Below are positions 1-8,073 of a DNA stretch of 64,000 nucleotides, piece after piece. The translations under genes and the position numbers were made by a program. The stretch is taken from contig NZ_PXZM01000039.1 of the NCBI RefSeq assembly GCF_003013395.1, positions 95,858-159,857 of the forward strand, written 5' to 3'. Under the pieces are notes generated by a model. It had not been told where the DNA came from, searched no databases, and saw only the letters and a list, made by a program, of their open reading frames with translations. Position 1 is the stretch's first letter. Each line of letters begins with the position of its first letter. The DNA is from Brevibacillus fortis (lineage in GTDB: Bacteria > Bacillota > Bacilli > Brevibacillales > Brevibacillaceae).

Positions 1-738
1 TTCCTGGTCATTATCCCGAGCTCCTTTACAGCAGCCGGGTACCTCGCTTTTCCGCCGGAAGGGTTTTCGTGGCAGTGGTATGAAATGATTTTGGATCGGC
101 CAGAGTTCATCGATTCGCTGTGGTTCAGTCTCAAGCTAGCTACGGTAACGGCGATTTTGGCGACTTTCTTAGGGACATTAGCTGCTTTCGCGCTGTCCAA
201 ATACAAGTTTCGTGGGAGTGGCATCATCAACGCATTGATGCTTTCACCGCTCACCGTTCCTTCGCTCATTATCGGGATTTCCGCGCTGCTGTTTTTCACG
301 CGAATTGGTATCGCAGGGACGTTTACGGGGCTTTTGCTAGCACACATGCTGATCTCGATTCCGTATGTCGTAAGGCTGGTGCTCACAGGGCTTAGCTCGT
401 TCGATTATACGTTGGAAAAAGCGGGATACATGCTGGGTGCCCATCCGCTTCGGGTGTTCTGGGATATTACGTTGCCACTGTTGCGTCCGGCCATCGTGTC
501 GGGGATGATCTTTTCGTTCTTGACGTCGTTTGACAATGTGACGGTTTCCTTATTCCTGGTGGCACCGGATACGACGACGCTGCCACTCGCGATTTTCACC
601 TATATGCAGGAAACACTTGATCCGTTGGTGGCTTCCATTTCCTCGGTGGTTATCCTGCTGAGCCTGGTGTTCATCGTCTTGTTGGAAAAAGTGTACGGAC
701 TAGAGCGCCTGTTCGGACTCAATTCACAATCTCACTAA
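1..738 (+). CDS. ABC transporter permease, PotC/YdcV-like (5' end outside window)
   Basis: Inner-membrane permease subunit of an ABC importer of the spermidine/putrescine or related class. The reading frame is open from base 1, so the gene begins upstream; 245 residues are visible. Several hydrophobic segments are evident, with an EAA-type loop near residues 138-160 of the visible part (EKAGYMLGAHP followed by ITLP), the site that contacts the ATPase subunit. Partner genes should lie upstream of the window. The next gene starts 12 bases downstream, so co-transcription is likely. Substrate cannot be told from this subunit; the downstream peptidase hints at an amino-acid or peptide-like substrate (inference). 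Confidence 0.88.
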   Translation, partial: FLVIIPSSFTAAGYLAFPPEGFSWQWYEMILDRPEFIDSLWFSLKLATVTAILATFLGTLAAFALSKYKFRGSGIINALMLSPLTVPSLIIGISALLFFTRIGIAGTFTGLLLAHMLISIPYVVRLVLTGLSSFDYTLEKAGYMLGAHPLRVFWDITLPLLRPAIVSGMIFSFLTSFDNVTVSLFLVAPDTTTLPLAIFTYMQETLDPLVASISSVVILLSLVFIVLLEKVYGLERLFGLNSQSH

Positions 739-750
739 GGAAGAGGCACT

Positions 751-1887
751 ATGTCAATCCACACGTATGTACAAGAGAATATGACGCACTATCTACAGCT
801 ACTCGAAGAGGCAGTCAACATGGACTCACCTTCTCGTGACAAACAGTTGGGAGACCGCATGGCGGGCTGGTTTGCTCTGCAATTTCAACGGCTGACAGGT
901 GGAGTCGCAGAGCTGATCCCGAATGCGACGTATGGCGATCAGGTGCGTTGTACGCTGGGTGAAGGGGAAAAGCAAATCCTCATCATCGGTCACTACGATA
1001 CCGTATGGCTAGAAGGAGAGGCGGCTCGCCGACCGTTTACCATTCAGGATGAGAAAGCGTACGGACCAGGCGTATACGATATGAAAGCGGGCGTTTTGCA
1101 AGCGATGTTTGCGATGCGTGCATTGGTGAAGCTGGGTCGCCTGCCTACAGATAAAAAAATTGTGCTCCTGTTAAACAGTGACGAAGAGATTGGCAGCCCG
1201 ACTTCTCGCAGTCTGGTTGAAGAGGAGGCAGCGCGTTCGGTGGCGAGCTTTGTATTGGAGCCGCCAACCGAACCGAGCGGCGCACTCAAAACATGGCGGA
1301 AGGGAAGCGCCTTCTTTACCGTGGCAGTCAGTGGCATTTCTTCACACGCTGGCGTCGATCATCAAAAAGGTGTCTCTGCCATTGAAGAGCTGGCGCGACA
1401 GGTGCAATTTCTGCATGCCTTGACCGATTACGAGAAAGGAACGACGGTCAATGTAGGCGTCATCAAGGGCGGAATCGGCTCCAATGTCGTAGCCGATTCG
1501 GCTGAAGCAGAAGTAGATGTGAGGTTTATCTCGATGGAAGAGGCATTACGCATCGAGAAGGTAATGAGTGAGCTTACGCCAGTGCTCGCCGGTACAAACA
1601 TCATCGTAAAGGGAGGCATTCGCCGACCGCCGATGGAGCGAACCGAAGAGACAGGCAAATTATTTTCCCTCGCACAAGCTATTAGCATCAATGAACTAGG
1701 GATGGTTTTGGAAGAGTCGGGGACAGGTGGAGTAAGCGATGGCAACTTCGCTGCTGCTTGCGGAGTCCCGACACTGGATGGACTTGGTGTAAAGGGTGGC
1801 TATGCCCACTCGCCGGATGAATGGATCGAACTGGGAGAAATATCGACGCGCGCTACCTTGTTGGCGCGGTTGATAGAGGAAGTATAG
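751..1887 (+). CDS. M20 family zinc metallopeptidase (carboxypeptidase G2/ArgE-DapE-like)
   Basis: 378-residue cytoplasmic di-zinc amidohydrolase. Metal and catalytic residues of the M20 family are all visible: GHYDT (H81, D83), the bridging Asp in VYDMKAG (D110), the Glu pair in SDEEIGS (E145, E146), E170 in VLEPP, and a C-terminal His in AHSPDEW (about H353). The segment between roughly residues 185 and 290 fits the inserted dimerisation domain. The start ATG follows AAGGAAGAGG. It lies 12 bases after the permease gene and before a strong terminator, so it is probably the last gene of a transporter operon, hydrolysing the imported compound (inference). Exact substrate is unknown; the closest named relatives are glutamate carboxypeptidases. 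Confidence 0.88.
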   Translation: MSIHTYVQENMTHYLQLLEEAVNMDSPSRDKQLGDRMAGWFALQFQRLTGGVAELIPNATYGDQVRCTLGEGEKQILIIGHYDTVWLEGEAARRPFTIQDEKAYGPGVYDMKAGVLQAMFAMRALVKLGRLPTDKKIVLLLNSDEEIGSPTSRSLVEEEAARSVASFVLEPPTEPSGALKTWRKGSAFFTVAVSGISSHAGVDHQKGVSAIEELARQVQFLHALTDYEKGTTVNVGVIKGGIGSNVVADSAEAEVDVRFISMEEALRIEKVMSELTPVLAGTNIIVKGGIRRPPMERTEETGKLFSLAQAISINELGMVLEESGTGGVSDGNFAAACGVPTLDGLGVKGGYAHSPDEWIELGEISTRATLLARLIEEV

Positions 1888-1902
1888 AGAGAAAAAGAGA
1901 AG

Positions 1903-1956
1903 AAGCACCTGCCCTGATGCGAAAGAGATTGCATCGGGTCAGGTGCTTTTGTTTTT
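1903..1956. terminator. Strong intrinsic terminator after the peptidase gene
   Basis: An 18-base arm starting AAGCACCTG pairs with GGTCAGGTGCTT around a 10-base loop and is followed by TTTTGTTTTT. It ends the rightward operon; the arms are long enough that it could also act on leftward transcripts from the holin-like gene, which stops 10 bases away. Confidence 0.85.
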
Positions 1957-1965
1957 GCGAAGAGG

Positions 1966-2262
1966 CTATTGCTTCGAGGATGTATTTAGCTTTTTCACAA
2001 AGCTATTAAGGTAGTTCGCTCCACGGCTGGTGAGGATACCAGCCAGCACGGCAGAAACGTAGTAGCCGCTGCCATCAAGACCAAAGGGGTTGACTTGAAA
2101 AGCGAGGGAGAGCGAAATGCCGATGAGGATAGAGAGGATGTAAGTGGAGCGGTCTTTTAGTACGGGGAAGGCATTCTTTAAAATTTCGGTTACGGCTTCA
2201 ATCAAGATCGCCATAAAAGTTAGCAGACTCAAGCTGTGAATGAATTGGTCTATGTCAATCAA
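1966..2262 (-). CDS. Holin-like small membrane protein of the tail element
   Basis: 98 residues with two to three hydrophobic helices (about 10-30, 40-58 and 65-85) and a Lys/Ser-rich C-terminus. It is the last gene of the leftward tail operon, where phage lysis genes normally sit, and size and topology suit a holin that permeabilises the membrane for release of particles. The start is TTG at 2262, preceded by AAAAGGAGGAA at good spacing. No specific holin family was recognised, so the role rests on topology and position. Confidence 0.6.
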   Translation of the reverse strand: MIDIDQFIHSLSLLTFMAILIEAVTEILKNAFPVLKDRSTYILSILIGISLSLAFQVNPFGLDGSGYYVSAVLAGILTSRGANYLNSFVKKLNTSSKQ

Positions 2263-2318
2263 AGGTTGTTCCTCCTTTTGTTTTTAAAGCGGGGCGTGGT
2301 TCGGGGAGTCAGAGGCGA

Positions 2319-2489
2319 TCAAGGCTGATAAACAAACATCCAGCCGTCATGCATTTGGAAGGGAGTTAATTCGCGGGGTGAGATTTCGCCCCAAGGAAGG
2401 TAGGTGTCACCTTTGTGGTTAACGACACAGCATCTAGGAAATCCTCGCTTGCATGTACGTTTTGAGTTCGGTCTCCAGCTCTTTGACAC
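2319..2489 (-). pseudogene. Possible small gene or frameshifted remnant
   Basis: A leftward frame reads into protein-like sequence ending GDTYLPWGEISPRELTPF and then MHDGWMFVYQP before a TGA. It starts at best at a GTG inside the preceding gene without a visible ribosome binding site. An ATG directly after the preceding stop codon (near 2433) would enter this frame if one base were removed, so it may be a gene broken by a single-base insertion. Weakly supported. Confidence 0.3.
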
Positions 2490-2787
2490 GGTACTCTAGC
2501 TGTTGTCTTTCTACTACCAGCGTCGTGTATTTATCTCGCCACTCCTGCACGATGGTTTCAAGCTCCATGCAACGGTTGCGCCAAACATGGAGTTCTTCCC
2601 GAAGCTTGTCCATTTCCTGGCGCAGCTCCTGGCGAATTTGCTGGTTTTCCTGCGAGATTTGTTGCCTGTCTGTAATCATCAACTCTTTCTTGTTGTTGTG
2701 ACGAGCAACCAGATAGGTGACGATTGCCGTCAGCACACTGGATACTACCAAGGGGAGTGTGGAAGAGTTGAGTAGTGTTTGGATCAT
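2434..2787 (-). CDS. Membrane-anchored coiled-coil protein of the tail element
   Basis: 117 residues: a short N-terminus, one membrane helix (about residues 8-28, rich in V, L, T, A), then a charged coiled coil rich in Q, E, R and L to the C-terminus. I chose ATG 2787, preceded by AGGTG, because longer versions run into the preceding fibre gene and lose protein-like composition. It sits between the last fibre gene and the holin-like gene and is preceded by the GTCTACTCTA motif. Topology recalls XhlA-type lysis proteins but with the membrane helix at the opposite end. Function unknown. Confidence 0.6.
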   Translation of the reverse strand: MIQTLLNSSTLPLVVSSVLTAIVTYLVARHNNKKELMITDRQQISQENQQIRQELRQEMDKLREELHVWRNRCMELETIVQEWRDKYTTLVVERQQLEYRVKELETELKTYMQARIS

Positions 2788-2826
2788 CCGTTTGTTCACC
2801 TGCTTTCTCTTGTGAGGTCTTATATA

Positions 2827-2836
2827 TAGAGTAGAC
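2827..2836 (-). promoter_or_regulatory. GTCTAnnCTA motif, copy 1
   Basis: The leftward strand reads CTGTCTACTCTATATATA about 40 bases before the start of the membrane coiled-coil gene, in a non-coding gap. It is one of six copies in the tail element, all facing the downstream gene. Likely a promoter element used by an element-encoded sigma factor (inference). Confidence 0.45.
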
Positions 2837-2876
2837 AGTTTGGGGAATTTCTCACGGTGTTTTAAGTGAAAATGAT

Positions 2877-5312
2877 CTACCACAACTGCTTGATTTGGAA
2901 GTAAGAATAGGTGGGGAGTGCTTCTACGACGCCATTGGCAAAAAACGAGTAGCCGAAAAGCTCTACGTAGTCGCCGGGCTGTAGGCGGACGATGCTTGAG
3001 CCGTTTAAGCACCAGGCATGGTTGGAATAGGAAACGATGCTGTTGAGTACTTTATGGAGTTGACCGTTGATTCGGACGTCTAGATGCAGTCCGTTGGGGG
3101 AGGTTGTTGGGCTTTTGATGCGTGTTGATCCAATGATTAAGTAGTCGCCCGGTACTTTTGTAATAAAGCGACTTTGGTTTTTATCGAATTCTTGCAGTTC
3201 GTCTTGAGTTGTTGTATTGAAATTGATTTTGGTAAAGGTGTCGGGGGCGGATAGGTTTTGGTCGGCGGACATGGTGGCGGTTAGATTGGTTCCTGATTTG
3301 GCGGGGTTGAGTAATAGATTGGAACTAGTAATGGTGTAACCAGAGATGACAGGAGATTTCACGGAGCCAGAAGGCGAGGTGATGACTGCTTTTACCCGCA
3401 AATCTGCATAAAGCGGGTTCTTGAAGGAATGTTTGCGTCCTAAGATTGTGGATTCCCAAGTAGCGCCGCCGTTGTTGGACAGGTACCAGTCTATCGAGCC
3501 TTCTTGAAGGGTTTGGTCAGCGGTAAGCGAGGCATGGGCAATGGGAGAGACAGAAGGGAGCTTGGTGCTTACAAACTCTTGGATGACCTCCCCTGTAAGA
3601 GTACCTGTAATCACACGATACCCGTACAGCTCTGGAGATAGATTTGCAGTAGGCGAGTCTAATCTGGCTCGTAATAGTAGTGAGGTAGAGGGAGTTGGGA
3701 AGGTAACCTCTTCGCCGGGAATCGCATTTATCCAATCTAGTCCGTTGTTGTTTGTTACCGCTAAAGTAACCGTAGCTTTGGACGCTCCAAAACTATATTC
3801 ATCAATGGATTGGTTTGTTTCGTATCTAGAAGTTAACGATAACGAACGAAGAACTCCGTTGCTATCTTTGAAGGGATAATGCTTGCCGGCATAGGTCGAG
3901 ATTGTTACAGAAGAATCGATAACGGATAAATCGGCAGCTTTGAACGTGGCGAGATATAATTTGTTTAGCTCTACATTTGAGGAGTACACAAAATGGTAAT
4001 TTGAGCCGTCAGCAACTAGTCTGGAAACCCAATTTGCGTTGATGTTTGCGACTGAAGTGGTTTGAGCCAGTGTTTCAGGATGAAGAGAATAGAGTTTAAC
4101 TGAGTAGGATGTCGTTGCGCTCGTATAAATCGTTTGTATAGCAACATATTTATCTAAGACTGGGTCATACATCATGTCAATCGAGCTGTTTTCTCCCCCA
4201 ACCGTTAGTTGTATATTTCGAATCATCCGAAATGAACTGTCAAAAAGATATGCTCTGAAAAAATTTCCGTGCATTATACCTAGAGCAACTTGGTTTCTTA
4301 TTGGGTCATAAACTGAGCGTAAGTAAGGCGTTGGTCCGGATGATAGAATATTAGTCATATCCTTAACTAATATACCATCACTGTTAAAAACATGAAGGCG
4401 CGTATAGGATGAAACAGAATGAAAGGCCCAGACTCTATTCTGAATATCTACAGTTAGTGAAGTTGCTACCACTGTTCCTGATCCTATATATAGGGTATAC
4501 CAATCTTTGAAAGTGGTGCCATCGCTATTAACAACACCAACGACCCCACCGAGTGATGTGTTTGAAATAGAGAACCAGACGCGATTGTTGTAGTCCACGA
4601 CATAGTCGACCGTTTGAAAAGGGAGCGTATGGGTATTCCCCTTGAATGGCAAGATCGTTCCTTCAAACGACAGGCTGCCATCAGGATTTGTTACCTTTGC
4701 ATAAATCCCTGTGCCGTTTACTAGAGCCACCTTCCAGGTACGATTCGCGCGGTCTGTAAAACCCATAGGCTGCGAAAAAACACTTCCGGAATAAGAAAAG
4801 CGAGTGGCTTCTGAGAAAGCGTATGCGCTAGGTTCGTTGGCTACAGCGTTTATAGTTACTTTGTCAGTACTCGGGATGGTAATCGGCTTGGCGTAAAAAA
4901 TCCCATTTTTTATCCCGGATGTGTTCCTGAGGAGACGGTTGGTTGTGTCAACAGTAACTCCCATAGAATTTGACTCGTCAAAGTAGTTCGTAGTGCTGAA
5001 GTCTTCAGTAAAGTCAGGGGTAACCGTAGGAGTTACTCTTCCCCCTACAATTCCAGCTGTTGTCTTTTCGGAGTCGACAAAGGCCAATGTATCAAATTCT
5101 TCGGAGTAGGAATTGACGACGGTACTTCTGTGCATTTCAAGTTCTTCTACACGGTTTGCAAGAGTGGGATCAGATACTGCTATTGGCACTACACTTTCAC
5201 CTGTTCCGACAAAAAGCTCATGAGTATCGGTTGTAAAAAGAGGTTCCCCCGCTGATGCAGCGGAGGGGAGTTTGGCTTTTAAACCGCGTTTGAGTTTGAT
5301 TGGTAGTGTCAT
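2877..5312 (-). CDS. Tail fibre / receptor-binding protein with C-terminal C1q-like domain
   Basis: 811 residues. The N-terminus (PIKLKRGLKAKLPSA, then GEPLFTTDTHELFVGTG) matches the short attachment module seen at the start of many phage receptor-binding fibres. Residues about 180-500 consist of repeated WYTLY/VWAF/DYNNRVWFS-like strands suggestive of a beta-propeller. Two beta modules at about 510-570 and 585-660 resemble the NGGATW-type modules of the 8074-11889 protein. The last ~130 residues look C1q/TNF-like (FDKNQSRFITKVPGDYLI, then RLQPGDYVELF), a usual trimer-forming receptor-binding tip. Its ATG overlaps the preceding stop as TAATG, so translation is coupled. Host target unknown. 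Confidence 0.75.
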   Translation of the reverse strand: MTLPIKLKRGLKAKLPSAASAGEPLFTTDTHELFVGTGESVVPIAVSDPTLANRVEELEMHRSTVVNSYSEEFDTLAFVDSEKTTAGIVGGRVTPTVTPDFTEDFSTTNYFDESNSMGVTVDTTNRLLRNTSGIKNGIFYAKPITIPSTDKVTINAVANEPSAYAFSEATRFSYSGSVFSQPMGFTDRANRTWKVALVNGTGIYAKVTNPDGSLSFEGTILPFKGNTHTLPFQTVDYVVDYNNRVWFSISNTSLGGVVGVVNSDGTTFKDWYTLYIGSGTVVATSLTVDIQNRVWAFHSVSSYTRLHVFNSDGILVKDMTNILSSGPTPYLRSVYDPIRNQVALGIMHGNFFRAYLFDSSFRMIRNIQLTVGGENSSIDMMYDPVLDKYVAIQTIYTSATTSYSVKLYSLHPETLAQTTSVANINANWVSRLVADGSNYHFVYSSNVELNKLYLATFKAADLSVIDSSVTISTYAGKHYPFKDSNGVLRSLSLTSRYETNQSIDEYSFGASKATVTLAVTNNNGLDWINAIPGEEVTFPTPSTSLLLRARLDSPTANLSPELYGYRVITGTLTGEVIQEFVSTKLPSVSPIAHASLTADQTLQEGSIDWYLSNNGGATWESTILGRKHSFKNPLYADLRVKAVITSPSGSVKSPVISGYTITSSNLLLNPAKSGTNLTATMSADQNLSAPDTFTKINFNTTTQDELQEFDKNQSRFITKVPGDYLIIGSTRIKSPTTSPNGLHLDVRINGQLHKVLNSIVSYSNHAWCLNGSSIVRLQPGDYVELFGYSFFANGVVEALPTYSYFQIKQLW

Positions 5313-7513
5313 TAAAAAGTACCTCCATCTACTTCTGTGAGCGTGGAGCCACTGCCGCTGCCAGAGCCAACGTTTATTTTGTAGTCTCCACTCGACAGCA
5401 AGAGGACTCGCAGATTTGTATTTCGGTTATACCCATATTTGTAATCTACTCCGGGCATCGCCATGTCCCAGGAATCTAGTAAGTCCACATCCATGGTAAG
5501 GGAGTCTAGACTTGTTTCATCAGTAGTTGATGACTGTTCGAAGTAGAACGCGCATCGCAAGTTTCTTGCTTGACCTAGCTTCTCGTCCCATTCAGAGATG
5601 CTATTGAAATCGCCTACTGTCATTGCTTTTTGTTTGAAATCAATGGAGTTATTAACATCAACTGTTATCCACGGACCATCTTTTTGTTTTGCTTCCCATG
5701 TTGTTCCACTGTCTGTACTTATTGCTACTCTTAAAACGCCTTTCTCTGTACCTGATAAGGTTAAAGAGTTGATTTTAGCTACGTCGAGAAAGCTAATATC
5801 ATTCTTCATTTTCACGACTCTTGGTGCAGGAACTCCAGTAAGATGAGCGACTGCGGGCTCTCTATTTGGTTTCGAAACAAGGATTTTTATGGAGGGTTTG
5901 TTTATTAAATCATTCAAATGTAGGGTACACGCAGTGAGATCGAGCATGCCTTTATTTAGAAACATATCGTCTGTAGGGGGAGCAGGACCAACGGTTTCCC
6001 AGCCGGAAGAAGTGTACGTTTTCACGTCTGTACCGTCTAGTATGAGGAATCTATTGTTTATTGACTCAATCAGCATAACTGGACGGAAGCCTCTACCTGG
6101 CGCTGTAAGATCTGTTGACCCAGATGTCCAGTTTGTAAGGCCGTTATATCCTCGAATCACGCGGGCCTTTGAATTGGATTGATCAGTTGTACTGGTCCAT
6201 GAACCGTGATTCAAGTTATTCCAGACGCGGTCATCGATCATGTATCTATCCCATTCGTTGTCTTTATCTGTAGCATTTACACCACCAGTCGGGAGACGGA
6301 AGGTGAAGGCGCTGTCGTGTTTCCTTTCGGCAAGTTCTGCTTCGACGATTGCAATTTGCGTAGTAGCGTAATTATTGTAGCTAGTTAATACATTGATTCT
6401 GTAATACCGATACGATTTATTATTGATAAACTCGTAGACAAACTTAGCGTCTTCGATATTGGGCACAGTACCTACTGTTAATAATTCGTAGGTACTGTCA
6501 TCATCGGAACCAAATAGTTGCCAATCTTTGATTGAATTATTGAGGTAGCCTGTTGATATTTTCATCCCAATCAATGAGAGATAATTGATTTTCTTTTGAC
6601 TACCAAAGTCTACCTTAAGCCAATGACCTTCAACTGGGGCTTCTGTTCCATTCACGTACCAGATACTTCTTTCTTGGCCTATTACATTGTTGTCAAAGGC
6701 TTTCCAAGGCATATCATTGTCAAAATACGCACTTGCAGTTACAGTTACTCCCTCAGTAGTTTGTCCAGTCATGGTCGGAACCAGGTCCTCAAGTACTTCT
6801 AATGGTAGCCCGCTCCCACTAGCGACACCAGCGGTATTCAAGACATCCCAACTAATATTATTTTGAATATTTCTATCCGCAAGAAGAACTTTTCTACCCT
6901 GGTGGTCAGTGTCCACCATAATAAAGTAACCATCGCCATTGGGACTTGAAGAAGAAGCTACAGGTATAAAATTACTTGTTTCCATACCTACATCCAAAAA
7001 TTTCCCTACAGTTCCGGATGTAGCAGAGTAATGAAACCGAATGCGTTTCCCTACCTTAAGGTCATTTACTTTAGCTACCTCGTCAGGATGAAATAAGCGA
7101 CCATTTGAATCAATGTCAATTGCGTCAATATACCACCAGTAACCTTCAACAGTAGAAGAAATTTCAACAGAGTGCCTTTTTAGTTCAAGTCCTAATTTCT
7201 CGTACTGAAGTATAGATCCCTGATTTTGACTTCCAATGGCGGCACTATAACTTTCTGGCACTCCGTTAATTACTACTTTTAAATCAGGATGGTAGCCACT
7301 GTTAGCCATACCCAAAATTCTTAACCTAGTACCATAGAAATCAAATCTGACTTTATTTTCACCAGTCCTCTCCGCATAGATCGCACTTCCAGCAGACATG
7401 GTATTGCTTGTTTGTATAACCCATGTACCGGAATAGGATAAGGCCGAATCATCTTGTTCGTATCTTCTCCAACCTACTTCTGGAGTCAATAAACGTTCTC
7501 CAACTGTTGCCAT
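5312..7513 (-). CDS. Tail-associated adhesin with F5/8 type C (discoidin/CBM32-like) domain
   Basis: 733 residues. The first ~140 form a jelly-roll-like beta domain (YYxGTWV, VRFDFYGTRLRI). Residues ~150-240 match the N-terminal module decayed in the neighbouring pseudogene (HYSATSGTVGKF, then NNISWDVLNTAGV). Residues ~255-390 are a discoidin-type carbohydrate-binding domain (MPWKAFDN, GHWLKVDFG, SYRYYRINVL). A second module follows (NEWDRYMIDDRVWN), then NGGTTW-like beta modules, and a Gly/Ser-rich end. Start ATG follows AAGGAGGTATAGCAG. It most likely binds cell-surface glycans on the particle's target. Closely packed with both neighbours. Confidence 0.7.
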   Translation of the reverse strand: MATVGERLLTPEVGWRRYEQDDSALSYSGTWVIQTSNTMSAGSAIYAERTGENKVRFDFYGTRLRILGMANSGYHPDLKVVINGVPESYSAAIGSQNQGSILQYEKLGLELKRHSVEISSTVEGYWWYIDAIDIDSNGRLFHPDEVAKVNDLKVGKRIRFHYSATSGTVGKFLDVGMETSNFIPVASSSSPNGDGYFIMVDTDHQGRKVLLADRNIQNNISWDVLNTAGVASGSGLPLEVLEDLVPTMTGQTTEGVTVTASAYFDNDMPWKAFDNNVIGQERSIWYVNGTEAPVEGHWLKVDFGSQKKINYLSLIGMKISTGYLNNSIKDWQLFGSDDDSTYELLTVGTVPNIEDAKFVYEFINNKSYRYYRINVLTSYNNYATTQIAIVEAELAERKHDSAFTFRLPTGGVNATDKDNEWDRYMIDDRVWNNLNHGSWTSTTDQSNSKARVIRGYNGLTNWTSGSTDLTAPGRGFRPVMLIESINNRFLILDGTDVKTYTSSGWETVGPAPPTDDMFLNKGMLDLTACTLHLNDLINKPSIKILVSKPNREPAVAHLTGVPAPRVVKMKNDISFLDVAKINSLTLSGTEKGVLRVAISTDSGTTWEAKQKDGPWITVDVNNSIDFKQKAMTVGDFNSISEWDEKLGQARNLRCAFYFEQSSTTDETSLDSLTMDVDLLDSWDMAMPGVDYKYGYNRNTNLRVLLLSSGDYKINVGSGSGSGSTLTEVDGGTF

Positions 7514-7516
7514 CTG

Positions 7517-8007
7517 CTATACCTCCTTGTATTCAAATACTGGCCGGAAACATGCTAATTTGGCAGAGGTATGAGAACTTGCATTAAATCTCCAACCAAC
7601 AGCTTTTACATGTCCTCTGCCTACTCTCGCTGCGCTTGTGGCGTAGTGCACTAAGATGCTAGGGGCATCCTGGCACCAAGTAGCTACGTCCATAAAGTGG
7701 AACACATCTTCACCTGTCTTTCCTGCTTGGATCAGATGAGTAGGAAAGTTCACTACGTACATGTCCCACTCATTGTTGACCGGCCATGCGCCATTTTGAA
7801 TAGGGTTTCCCTTGTATCACCTTACCGGCATTCAGGCCATCTCAAGAGATGGAGTGTTGACACACCCTATCAGCGATGACTAATCCCTTGTCTACTTTTA
7901 CAAAATAAAAGAATTTAGAATAGGAAGCAGTTGCCTCTCCTGTTACAGGCGATCTTCATATCTGAAATATTTGTTCTTAATTGTCCGATTGTTGCTGGAA
8001 TTGGCAT
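7517..8007 (-). pseudogene. Decayed paralogue of the discoidin adhesin's N-terminal region
   Basis: The frame starting at ATG 8007 (AGGTG six bases upstream) gives MPIPATIGQLRTNISDMKI and then shifts frame. The homologous text resumes as FFYFVKVDKGLVIADR and CQHSIS, hits TGA exactly where the 5312-7513 protein has Trp (ISWDVLN versus IS*DGLN), shifts again near 7790, and resumes as PVNNEWDMYVVNFPTHL to a natural stop at 7517 (FRPVFEYKEV). At least two frameshifts and one nonsense codon separate these pieces. Only the last 81 codons form an open frame. A duplicated adhesin gene now degenerating. Confidence 0.8.
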
Positions 8008-8073
8008 GCTTTTCACCTAAAAATTTCATTGAATATTTCGAGACACGAAGTCGACTTACAATAGCTTTCATAT

